Assembly: GCA_034678415.1 (NCBI GenBank)
Contig: JAXDBV010000261.1
Span: 1 to 5,805 of the forward strand
DNA: 5,805 nt
Direction: 5' to 3'
Source: JAXDBV01 sp034678415
GTDB taxonomy: Bacteria > Bacteroidota > Bacteroidia > Bacteroidales > VadinHA17
Below are positions 1 to 5,805 of the stretch, one piece after another (positions within the stretch are counted from its first letter, which is position 1; each line of letters starts with the position of its first letter). Made by a program: the position numbers and the translations under genes. The notes under the pieces were generated by a model, which did not search any database, was not told where the DNA came from, and was given only the letters and a program-made list of their open reading frames with translations.

Positions 1-867
1 ATTGTCCGCCTGATCCCGCCCCTGGACGGACAGGTGATGATCGACGGAGTGCCTCATGACGCCATAGGGAGGCGGGATTTTGCACGCAGGGTAGGGTATG
101 TATCCACCGGAGCGGTATCGTCGGGCAACCTGCGTGTTATCGATGTGGTCAGGCTTGGAAGGTATCCCCATACCGGCTGGTTCGGAATCATGACAAACAG
201 CGACAGGGAAGCCGTGGCCCGGGCGGTTGAATGGACTGACCTGGGTGACCTGGTGCATAAGAACCTGTGGGAGGTCAGCGACGGTGAGCGCCAGCGCGTG
301 ATGATCGCCCGCACACTGGCGCAGGATACCCCTGTCATCCTCCTTGACGAACCCACCGCCTTCCTCGACCTGCCCCGTAAGTATGAGATGATACACCTGC
401 TGAAACGTCTGGCAGGGGAACAGGGTAAATGCATTGTCTTCTCCACCCAGGACCTGAATATTGCCATCGAGGAGTCAGACCGTATGTGGCTGATGCTGGA
501 GGAAGGAATGGTGGAGGCGGTACCCGAGGAGCTGATCCTCAACGGCCAGGTGCAGAAGCTGTTCGGGTCATCGGCCCTGCAGCTCGACCTGAACACAGGC
601 CAGCTGAAACTGCCCAAGCCGCGGCGTATACCTGTGCGGATGAAAGGTGATAACGAACTGGTATACTGGACGCTAAGAGCTCTCGAGAAAACAGGGTGTT
701 ATTTGGTCCAGGGGAACGATTATTATGCTCATATCACCGTGAAGAGACACAACGGCAAGATATGCTGGGAGATGAAAAAAAACGGGGAAAATCTTTTGTT
801 TAGTTCACTGCATGAACTAATTTTACATGTCCGGACCGCCCAATACCATTTACTAACTAATATCTGA
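1..867 (+). CDS. ABC transporter ATP-binding protein, FecE/BtuD type (5' end missing)
   Basis: This is the ATPase subunit of an ABC importer, most likely for ferric siderophores, haem or cobalamin; it would power a FecCD/BtuC-type permease from the cytoplasmic face. The frame is open to the left edge, so Walker A lies outside the window and the in-frame GTG at 34 is not the start. Numbering visible residues from base 1 (288 in all): Q-loop region GYVST (32-36, Thr at the usual Gln position), GNL..DVV.LGR.P (42-56) typical of FecE-like proteins, signature VSDGERQ (92-98), Walker B VILLDEP (112-118), D-loop FLDLP (121-125), and STQDLN (148-153) where STHDLN is expected. The ATPase core ends near residue 190; about 90 further residues form a C-terminal extension that I recall from Bacteroidota relatives. 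Thr at the Q-loop also seems usual in that group; the His-to-Gln change does not. Family assignment is firm, the substrate is inferred. Confidence 0.93.
   Translation: MVRLIPPLDGQVMIDGVPHDAIGRRDFARRVGYVSTGAVSSGNLRVIDVVRLGRYPHTGWFGIMTNSDREAVARAVEWTDLGDLVHKNLWEVSDGERQRVMIARTLAQDTPVILLDEPTAFLDLPRKYEMIHLLKRLAGEQGKCIVFSTQDLNIAIEESDRMWLMLEEGMVEAVPEELILNGQVQKLFGSSALQLDLNTGQLKLPKPRRIPVRMKGDNELVYWTLRALEKTGCYLVQGNDYYAHITVKRHNGKICWEMKKNGENLLFSSLHELILHVRTAQYHLLTNI
795..825 (+). promoter_or_regulatory. Possible Bacteroidota-type promoter inside the ABC gene, upstream of the small membrane protein
   Basis: TTTG at 795-798 is followed after exactly 19 bases by TAATTTTA at 818-825, which matches TAnnTTTG except for the last base. 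Initiation would fall near 832, giving a leader of about 35 bases before the ATG at 867. The site lies in the coding sequence of the upstream gene, in a locally AT-rich stretch, so a chance match is quite possible. If real, it would let the small membrane gene be expressed without the transporter operon. Confidence 0.35.
800..820. repeat. Inverted repeat (8-bp arms, 5-base centre) in the 3' end of the ABC gene
   Basis: TTAGTTCA (800-807) and TGAACTAA (813-820) are perfect reverse complements around CTGCA, and are followed by TTTT (821-824). The repeat overlaps the spacer of the putative promoter at 795-825, where an operator could sit. It could also be an RNA hairpin with a short U-run, but the stem has only two G:C pairs and would be a weak terminator. 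It lies within coding sequence, so coincidence cannot be excluded. Confidence 0.5.
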
Positions 868-1097
868 TGGACATGGACCTATCTGTAAAAAAAATCATCT
901 CTTACTTTCTGATCCTTCTGGTGATGGTCTTTACCGTGATTGCTGTTCTGGGCATATGGGATCTGATTGACCTGGAAGATATTTTCAGAAAGATCTTCTT
1001 CACGCTCATGGTGATCTTCGCGGCCACTGCACTTGTATTGTTCATCTATACGGTTCTTCTCAGGGACGGCGAGACAAAATCCATTGAAAAACAGTAA
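867..1097 (+). CDS. Small two-helix membrane protein of unknown function
   Basis: A 76-residue protein with two clear hydrophobic segments, about residues 10-31 and 43-65, joined by a short acidic turn (WDLIDLED, 31-38). Basic residues at K8/K9 and R66/K71 suggest both ends are cytoplasmic and the loop periplasmic. No signal peptidase site, Cys, His cluster or recognisable domain is visible. The start ATG shares one base with the TGA of the ABC gene (865-867), so translational coupling is likely; a second ATG at 873 is an equally possible start and there is no clear Shine-Dalgarno site, as is common in Bacteroidota. The position suggests an accessory to the transporter operon, but nothing in the protein shows that. 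The consistent hydrophobic pattern and the tight junction support a real gene. Confidence 0.75.
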   Translation: MDMDLSVKKIISYFLILLVMVFTVIAVLGIWDLIDLEDIFRKIFFTLMVIFAATALVLFIYTVLLRDGETKSIEKQ

Positions 1098-1124
1098 AGA
1101 AGGCTGTATTGCGAGAGTTGTTTC

Positions 1125-1144
1125 TGTCCGGCATGAACCGGACA
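1125..1144. repeat. GC-rich hairpin in the convergent gap
   Basis: TGTCCGG (1125-1131) pairs perfectly with CCGGACA (1138-1144) around the loop CATGAA. It lies 27 bases after the stop of the small membrane gene, in the 134-bp gap between two convergent genes. No U-run follows on either strand, so it does not fit a classical intrinsic terminator; it may help transcripts end or protect their 3' ends. The rest of the gap (1098-1231) shows nothing else beyond two copies of CACGGGG (1188-1194 and 1217-1223). Confidence 0.4.
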
Positions 1145-1231
1145 TGCAATCTCAGCACGCCGGGGGAAGGCAGTGACGGGTATCCTGCACGGGGTATGTC
1201 CATGCGGTTGGGGCACCACGGGGCAGAAGAG

Positions 1232-2647
1232 CTATAACGGCTGGTCGGTGAAAAGCCTTTCCAGCATCTGCCCCAGGGTTTCTACATTGATCCTTTTGGC
1301 AATGATCTTCTTATCGTGGTCGAGGAGATAGAGGGTGGGAGTGCTTACAACATTATAATAATACCTGAAGTATGAAGCGTTTTGTGGATCATAGACGTTG
1401 ATCCAGTCGAATCCTTTTTCATCCAGGTAACGGTTCCATTCCTCTTTCTTCCCCTGAGTATACACGGCAAACACAGCCAGTCCGTGCAGTTTCCATTTCT
1501 TGTACAGGTCGTACAGCCGGGGTGTTTCTTCTTTGCAGAAGCCACAGTTGGGCTCCCAGAAATAAAGGACGGTGTAGCGGGCTTTCACCTGGTGAAGGGC
1601 GTACCATTCACCGGTAATGGATTCCATAACCAGGTTGGGCGCCGTCTTCCCGATAAGGTTGGGTTTGGTCTTGTTTACATTGTCGGCAAGGTTTTTCAGG
1701 AAGGTGGAGTCAGCCCAGGGTGCCTGCCCCGAGAGGTAATATTTTTCCGCCAGGTGTACATATACGGCATCCATACCCATGATCTTGCTGTTTACATAAT
1801 GATTCATCAGATAGATCAGCGAATACTGGAACACGGAAGGATGTGCTTTGGCCCTGTCAAGCACCTTGTCCATCGCAGGTATGAGTGAGTCGGGTACCTG
1901 GAACAGAAACCGGTTGAAATAATAATCCAGTTTGTTATGGAGGATAGGTGTGCGCAGGATGCAACTGTCGGCAAAAGGAAAGCCGTCAAAGAAATGATCG
2001 CGGTTGTACCGGTATCCCATGACCATTCTCAGAGAGTCCTGGTTCGGGATGAAGGAGGGAAGCTTCAGTTCAGGTATCTCCAACGGTCTCATGGCCGTGA
2101 TGATGTTCGAGAGCAGGGAGCCGGGTGCTACATTGACCAGGGAGTCGAGAAAAGCTTTTATCTCCCTGTCAAGAGATTCCAGCCTCCTTTTGTAATACCC
2201 GGATGAGTCATGATGGGCGGGAAAGCTCCTCATCCGCGACTGGTATTCCCCCGTCAGGTTTTGTGCTACCATCATCTTCCTCTGGTATGCAACAAATCGT
2301 TCATTCTCAGGTGAATTCCTGAATTTCAACTGGCCGAACAGCTGTGTTGTGTCGGTGCTGACATAAAAATACTGGTTGTCGGAGATGAGAACCTCGAAAT
2401 ACCTCCGTTGCGGAATGACAATGAGGTAGATCCCTCCGGGAAGCTTCTTCTCCCCCTGGAATGTGCCTGATCCTTTGTTATCCGTCAGAAGGGTATCGAC
2501 AATGAACTGCTTGTCTCCGAAATGGTAGCCCAGTAACAGCGTGTCGTTTGACAACCCGCCGATATGGACGTTTATTTTATATCCCTGGGCGTGACAGGAA
2601 ATAAATGCCAAAAAGAACACAACGCCGGGAATTAGCTTCCTGATCAT
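1232..2647 (-). CDS. Exported TlpA/ResA-like thiol-disulfide oxidoreductase (DUF4369/DUF5106-type)
   Basis: A 471-residue envelope protein ending in a thioredoxin fold, expected to reduce or exchange disulfides outside the cytoplasm. Residues 1-20 are a signal peptide (RK, then a hydrophobic core); cleavage after CHA (18-20) by signal peptidase I is likely, though C18 in FISC could be a loose lipobox. Residues about 22-110 are a beta-rich DUF4369-like domain, and about 205-325 resemble DUF5106 (MGMDAVYVHLAEKYYL, 290-305, is characteristic). The redoxin domain covers 331-471: WEPNCGFC has the active-site pair C368/C371, and VSTPT has the cis-proline P437. Apart from C18 and C229 there are no other cysteines. 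The start ATG directly precedes the signal peptide. It is divergent from the glycosyltransferase and convergent with the ABC operon, so it appears to be a single-gene unit. Substrate unknown; many relatives occur as paralogues in one genome. Confidence 0.92.
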   Translation of the reverse strand: MIRKLIPGVVFFLAFISCHAQGYKINVHIGGLSNDTLLLGYHFGDKQFIVDTLLTDNKGSGTFQGEKKLPGGIYLIVIPQRRYFEVLISDNQYFYVSTDTTQLFGQLKFRNSPENERFVAYQRKMMVAQNLTGEYQSRMRSFPAHHDSSGYYKRRLESLDREIKAFLDSLVNVAPGSLLSNIITAMRPLEIPELKLPSFIPNQDSLRMVMGYRYNRDHFFDGFPFADSCILRTPILHNKLDYYFNRFLFQVPDSLIPAMDKVLDRAKAHPSVFQYSLIYLMNHYVNSKIMGMDAVYVHLAEKYYLSGQAPWADSTFLKNLADNVNKTKPNLIGKTAPNLVMESITGEWYALHQVKARYTVLYFWEPNCGFCKEETPRLYDLYKKWKLHGLAVFAVYTQGKKEEWNRYLDEKGFDWINVYDPQNASYFRYYYNVVSTPTLYLLDHDKKIIAKRINVETLGQMLERLFTDQPL

Positions 2648-2669
2648 ATACGGGCAGTATTTCAGCGAA

Positions 2670-2677
2670 CAAATATA
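2670..2677 (-). promoter_or_regulatory. Bacteroidota -7 element for the thiol-disulfide oxidoreductase gene
   Basis: Read on the minus strand, TATATTTG is a perfect TAnnTTTG, ending 22 bases before the ATG at 2647. The matching upstream TTTG is weak: the closest is TTTC with a 20-base spacer. The leader would be roughly 15 bases. The location, directly upstream of the gene in an AT-rich gap, supports the call. Confidence 0.55.
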
Positions 2678-2737
2678 TTGCTAAATTTAACGTTTTGGAA
2701 ATACACGGATTTCAAAAAACCTGTTACATCTTGATGC

Positions 2738-3640
2738 ATGCTGTCGATTCTCATACCGGTATACAATTGTCCGGTTCGTAACCTGGTGGATTCTGTCCGC
2801 AAGCAGGCCGGCGATGCGGAGATCGATTATGAATTTGTGATCATTGATGACGGGTCGGATGAGCGGTTTTGCCGGATGAATCGTGATCTTTCATCCTTGC
2901 CGGGGGTGATCTATACCGAGCTGGGGAGGAACGTGGGCAGGGCGGCGGTGAGGAATATGCTTGCCGCAGCGGCCAGGTATCCTTACCTCTTGTTTATTGA
3001 TGGTGACGCAAAGGTAACTGACGGGCTCTTCATCAAAAAATACCTGTCATATTGTATGGGTGAGGTGGTGGTATGCGGCGGCACCGCGTACGAACACGAT
3101 CCCCCGGCTGACAGGCAGCTGTTGCTCCGCTGGAAGTATGGCAGGTTGAGGGAGCAAAGGGAGGCAGCCCGACGCAACAGGCGCCCATACGAAGCCTTTT
3201 CCGCCTTTAATTTCATGGCCTCCTCATCGGTTATGAGAAGGCTCCGGTTCAACGAGGAACTGACACGATACGGGCACGAAGATACACTCTTCGGCTATAG
3301 CCTCATTAAAGAGAAGATCCCTGTCTGTCATATCGATAATCCGCTGTTGCATGCAGGGCTCGAACCGTCACCTGTCTTCCTTGAAAAAACGAGGGCTGCC
3401 GTGGCCAACCTGGCCGGGATTTACAGGCAGTACAAGCTCGACAGGGATTTTTTACGAGGCATAACTCTCATACGGTTGTATGAACACCTCAGGAAATGGA
3501 ACATGCATCGGTTCATCTTCCCGGTGCTTTCAGCGTTCGAAAACACCGTTGAACGCAACCTGAAGGGAAAGAGACCGTGTATCCCTCTTCTCCAGCTTTA
3601 CAAACTGATGTGGTTTCATGAGGAGATCAGCCAACACTGA
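2738..3640 (+). CDS. Family 2 glycosyltransferase (GT-A fold)
   Basis: A 300-residue transferase moving a sugar from a nucleotide-sugar donor to a growing glycan, glycolipid or polysaccharide at the inner face of the membrane. The N-terminus LSILIPVYN (2-10) is the classic GT2 first strand; the start ATG at 2738 places it at the usual position. VIIDDGSDE (34-42) is the nucleotide-binding strand, ELGRNVGRAAVRN (61-73) the conserved helix, and DGD (88-90) the DXD metal site. YGHEDTLFG (178-186) carries the ED pair (E181/D182) of the catalytic-base and acceptor region, resembling the Glyco_tranf_7C motif. About 95 mostly helical, basic residues follow; there is no membrane helix. An out-of-frame ATG at 2734 precedes the start. 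I see only a weak promoter candidate (TAAATTTA at 2682-2689). It is not in a visible polysaccharide cluster, so donor and acceptor cannot be told. Confidence 0.9.
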   Translation: MLSILIPVYNCPVRNLVDSVRKQAGDAEIDYEFVIIDDGSDERFCRMNRDLSSLPGVIYTELGRNVGRAAVRNMLAAAARYPYLLFIDGDAKVTDGLFIKKYLSYCMGEVVVCGGTAYEHDPPADRQLLLRWKYGRLREQREAARRNRRPYEAFSAFNFMASSSVMRRLRFNEELTRYGHEDTLFGYSLIKEKIPVCHIDNPLLHAGLEPSPVFLEKTRAAVANLAGIYRQYKLDRDFLRGITLIRLYEHLRKWNMHRFIFPVLSAFENTVERNLKGKRPCIPLLQLYKLMWFHEEISQH

Positions 3641-3670
3641 TTACAGGCACCGCTTAAAGAGCTTATTTAT

Positions 3671-3682
3671 GATAAATTTATC
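3671..3682. repeat. 12-bp perfect palindrome upstream of argS
   Basis: GATAAATTTATC is its own reverse complement. It ends directly before the candidate -33 element of the argS promoter (3683-3686), a place where a repressor or activator could bind. It is entirely AT except at its ends and lies in an AT-rich gap, so chance is a fair explanation. Confidence 0.35.
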
Positions 3683-3713
3683 TTCGCCGCTAACAGATAA
3701 TTCTTTAAATTCG
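3683..3713 (+). promoter_or_regulatory. Likely argS promoter (variant Bacteroidota type)
   Basis: TTCG (3683-3686), a 19-base spacer, then TAAATTCG (3706-3713) followed by CA. Each box differs from TTTG/TAnnTTTG by a single T-to-C change, and the spacing is exact. Initiation near 3720 would leave a leader of about 30 bases. No other match in the 110-bp gap is better. A weak purine-rich AGGTGG (3735-3740) lies upstream of the argS start. Confidence 0.5.
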
Positions 3714-3750
3714 CAACTTCAATAAAAAGCCAATAGGTGGCAAAAGGCAA

Positions 3751-5553
3751 ATGCACGAGAATAACTTGGCGTTGGAAGAAAAAATAACAGGGATGATCCT
3801 GGAAGCGTCGGGATCGCTTTATGGCAATGCTCCCGATGCAGACCAGGTTCAACTTCAGCAGACACGCAGGGAGTTTGAAGGTGATATCACAGCCGTTGTT
3901 TTTCCTTTCATCCGTTATTCAAAGAAGACACCGGAACAGACAGGCAATGATATCGGCCGCTACCTGGTGGATCACATGCCTGAGATAAAAAGCTTCAACA
4001 CCATCAAAGGTTTTCTTAACCTGAAGATAGATCCTTTATACTGGACCCGGTACCTCAACAGCCTGCTGAACGACCCTTCTTTCGGCCTGGTTAAAGCAGA
4101 CCCGAAAGTGTATGTGGTTGAATACTCTTCTCCGAACACCAATAAACCTCTGCATCTCGGGCATATAAGGAACAATCTCATCGGTTTTTCTCTCTCCAGG
4201 ATACTGGAAGCAACCGGTCATAAGGTTCACCGAGTGAATATTGTAAATGACCGTGGGATCCATATCTGTAAATCAATGCTGGCCTGGATGAAGTGGGGTA
4301 ATGGAGCAACCCCTGGAACCACCGGTAAGAAAGGAGATCATCTTGTGGGTGACTATTATGTGCTGTTCGAGCAGGAATACAGGAAAGAGGCGGACAGACT
4401 GGTACAGCAGGGTATGGATCCCGATGAGGCCAGGAGAAGTGCACCATTGATCGAAGAAGCGCAGGAACTGTTGCGTCGGTGGGAAGCGCATGACAGCGAT
4501 ACGTGGAAGACCTGGCAGATGATGAACCAGTGGGTTGATGAGGGATTCAATGAGACTTACCGGGCGCTGGGGGTGAGCTTCGATAAAATATACTATGAAT
4601 CGGAAACCTATACCCATGGCAAAGCTATTGTCATGGAAGGCCTGGATAAGGGTGTGTTCGCCAGGCACGATGACGGATCGGTATGGGTCGACCTGACGGC
4701 CGAAGGGCTGGACGAGAAGGTGCTGCTCCGCTCCGACGGTACATCGGTGTATATTACACAGGACCTGGGTACCGCTCACCTGAGATACGAGGATTTTCAT
4801 TTCGACAGGCATGTATATGTCGTGGGCAATGAACAGAATTACCACTTCCAGGTGCTGTTCAAGGTGTTGGCCAGGATGGGATTTCCCTGGGCACAGGGAC
4901 TCTACCACCTTTCCTATGGTATGGTCGAACTGCCCGAAGGAAAGATGAAGTCGAGGGAGGGGACGGTGGTAGATGCCGACGACCTGATCAGTGAAATGAT
5001 TGATACGGCCACCGGGATGTCGAAGGAGCTGGGAAAGCTGGATGGCCTGGAGACCAGCGAAATAGAAAGGATCATGCGGATCATTGGCCTGGGAGCCCTG
5101 AAATATTTTATTCTGAAGGTTGACCCGCGGAAAAACATGACCTTCGATCCAAAGGAATCGATCGACTTCAACGGTAATACCGGTCCCTTTATCCAGTATA
5201 CCTATGCCAGGATACAGTCCCTCCTGCGTAATGCCGCCGAAAGGAAGATACCTGTCCCGCACGGTGTGCCCGGACATGTCATCCCCAACAGTAAGGAACA
5301 GAGTCTGATCAGGCGCCTCAGCATGTATGCTACAGCCGTGAGTGAGGCAGCGGAGGAATACAACCCTGCATTAATCGCCAACTATGTTTACGAACTGGTA
5401 AAGGAATACAACCAGTTTTACCATGATTTCCCCGTTCTGGGTGAACCTGATCCGGCCACGAGGGAACTGAGGATCGCCCTATCGGTATGTACGGGAAAGG
5501 TGATACGGTCGGCCATGTACCTCCTGGGGATCGAGTTGCCCCCACGCATGTAG
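3751..5553 (+). CDS. argS: Arginyl-tRNA synthetase
   Basis: Cytoplasmic class Ic aminoacyl-tRNA synthetase (EC 6.1.1.19) charging tRNA-Arg with arginine using ATP. The 600-residue length fits the family and the gene is complete. Residues about 8-95 are the N-terminal tRNA-recognition domain (QTRREFEGDIT, 37-47). The Rossmann catalytic core begins with VEYSSPNTNKPLHLGH (123-138), whose HLGH is the HIGH motif, and continues through VNIVNDRGIHICKSM (162-176). GKMKSREG (397-404) is the KMSKS-type loop. From about 475 (FNGNTGPFIQYTYAR) to the C-terminus GIELPPRM lies the helical DALR anticodon-binding domain. The GKKGDHLVGDYY (192-203) to WEAHDSD region is the insertion I know from Bacteroidota ArgS. 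The ATG at 3751 gives the expected N-terminus. It has its own likely promoter, and no T-box leader is visible in the 110-bp gap. A 334-codon open frame on the opposite strand is a shadow. Confidence 0.98.
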   Translation: MHENNLALEEKITGMILEASGSLYGNAPDADQVQLQQTRREFEGDITAVVFPFIRYSKKTPEQTGNDIGRYLVDHMPEIKSFNTIKGFLNLKIDPLYWTRYLNSLLNDPSFGLVKADPKVYVVEYSSPNTNKPLHLGHIRNNLIGFSLSRILEATGHKVHRVNIVNDRGIHICKSMLAWMKWGNGATPGTTGKKGDHLVGDYYVLFEQEYRKEADRLVQQGMDPDEARRSAPLIEEAQELLRRWEAHDSDTWKTWQMMNQWVDEGFNETYRALGVSFDKIYYESETYTHGKAIVMEGLDKGVFARHDDGSVWVDLTAEGLDEKVLLRSDGTSVYITQDLGTAHLRYEDFHFDRHVYVVGNEQNYHFQVLFKVLARMGFPWAQGLYHLSYGMVELPEGKMKSREGTVVDADDLISEMIDTATGMSKELGKLDGLETSEIERIMRIIGLGALKYFILKVDPRKNMTFDPKESIDFNGNTGPFIQYTYARIQSLLRNAAERKIPVPHGVPGHVIPNSKEQSLIRRLSMYATAVSEAAEEYNPALIANYVYELVKEYNQFYHDFPVLGEPDPATRELRIALSVCTGKVIRSAMYLLGIELPPRM

Positions 5554-5589
5554 ATCTGCTTTGCACGGTCGCGGGGATGCCACCTTCCC

Positions 5590-5620
5590 TTTGTTCTTCA
5601 CTATCATTTCACTATTTTTG
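5590..5620 (+). promoter_or_regulatory. ffh promoter, exact Bacteroidota consensus
   Basis: TTTG (5590-5593), a 19-base spacer, and TATTTTTG (5613-5620) match the TTTG/TAnnTTTG pattern of the Bacteroidota primary sigma factor at every defined base and with ideal spacing. Initiation should fall near 5627, giving a leader of about 18 bases. This indicates that ffh is transcribed independently of argS, although read-through is possible because no terminator is evident between them. Confidence 0.75.
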
Positions 5621-5644
5621 TAAGCGTTTTTAACCCACACGATC

Positions 5645-5805
5645 ATGTTTGACAGTTTAACCGAACGGCTTGACAGGGCTTTCAGAATACTGAAGGGGCA
5701 GGGAAGGATCACGGAGATTAATGTGGCGGAGACACTCAAGGATGTGAGGAAAGCGCTCATCGATGCCGATGTTAACTATAAGATTGCCAAACAGTTTACC
5801 GACGA
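5645..5805 (+). CDS. ffh: Signal recognition particle protein Ffh (SRP54), 3' part beyond the window
   Basis: Only the first 53 codons are present. Ffh binds 4.5S RNA and the signal sequences of nascent inner-membrane proteins and, with the receptor FtsY, docks ribosomes at the Sec translocon by a paired GTPase cycle. The visible part is the helical N domain: MFDSLTERLDRAF, then LKGQGRITE, then the highly conserved DVRKALIDADVNYKIAKQF (residues about 34-52). The GTPase (G) and methionine-rich (M) domains lie past the right edge. The start ATG gives the canonical N-terminus; there is no Shine-Dalgarno site, which is normal for Bacteroidota. FtsY is the related N-domain protein, but the beginning directly at MFD...L with no acidic extension and the ALIDADVN motif fit Ffh. 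Confidence 0.95.
   Translation, partial: MFDSLTERLDRAFRILKGQGRITEINVAETLKDVRKALIDADVNYKIAKQFTD

Noticed and set aside
34..867. GTG at 34 as the start of the ABC ATPase
   Set aside because: The frame stays open to base 1 and the upstream residues (ending PPLDGQ) match the conserved region after Walker A, so the gene begins outside the window.
1382..1888. 168-codon open frame on the plus strand inside the oxidoreductase gene
   Set aside because: Complementary to the redoxin domain coding sequence, including the CGFC active site; no protein signature of its own.
2691..2733. Promoter for the glycosyltransferase using TTTG at 2694-2697
   Set aside because: No acceptable TAnnTTTG lies about 19 bases downstream; TACATCTTG (2725-2733) has the wrong spacing and an extra base.
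3641..3750. T-box or other amino-acid-responsive leader before argS
   Set aside because: The gap is only 110 bases, with no T-box sequence or specifier stem visible, and these leaders are not expected in Bacteroidota.
4273..5277. 334-codon open frame on the minus strand, antisense to argS
   Set aside because: It lies wholly inside a firmly identified argS, its translation shows no recognisable domain, and long antisense frames are common opposite conserved genes of this composition.
5554..5589. Terminator after argS
   Set aside because: Only a short AGATCT palindrome and no stable stem with a U-run; not enough to call.

Overview
This window looks like chromosomal DNA from a member of the Bacteroidota, probably Bacteroidia. 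Three things point there. The start of ffh reads like Bacteroidota Ffh. The secreted thioredoxin-fold protein has the DUF4369/DUF5106-type architecture typical of this phylum. Several genes are preceded by the Bacteroidota promoter pattern (TTTG, about 19 bases, TAnnTTTG) rather than by sigma70 boxes and strong Shine-Dalgarno sites. Base composition is about half GC by eye and fairly even, with AT-rich gaps. I see no transposase, integrase, tRNA, rRNA or CRISPR array.

Layout. Bases 1-867 (+) are the 3' part of an FecE/BtuD-type ABC transporter ATPase for iron-siderophore or cobalamin uptake, cut by the left edge. It overlaps by one base a small two-helix membrane protein (867-1097, +). A short convergent gap follows. 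On the minus strand, 1232-2647 encodes an exported TlpA/ResA-like thiol-disulfide oxidoreductase with a CGFC active site. A 90-bp divergent region separates it from a family 2 glycosyltransferase (2738-3640, +). Then come arginyl-tRNA synthetase, argS (3751-5553, +), and the first 53 codons of ffh, the SRP GTPase (5645 to the right edge, +), each with its own apparent promoter.

The genes do not form one pathway. The left part is the end of a metal or cofactor uptake operon, the middle is envelope-related (periplasmic redox, glycan transfer), and the right part is housekeeping (translation and protein targeting).

I found no convincing new multi-gene system. Two points deserve a second look. 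First, the ABC ATPase has Gln where the H-switch His is expected, together with Thr at the Q-loop position. Second, a promoter-like arrangement lies inside the 3' end of that gene, with an 8-bp inverted repeat almost exactly filling its spacer, just upstream of the small membrane protein.
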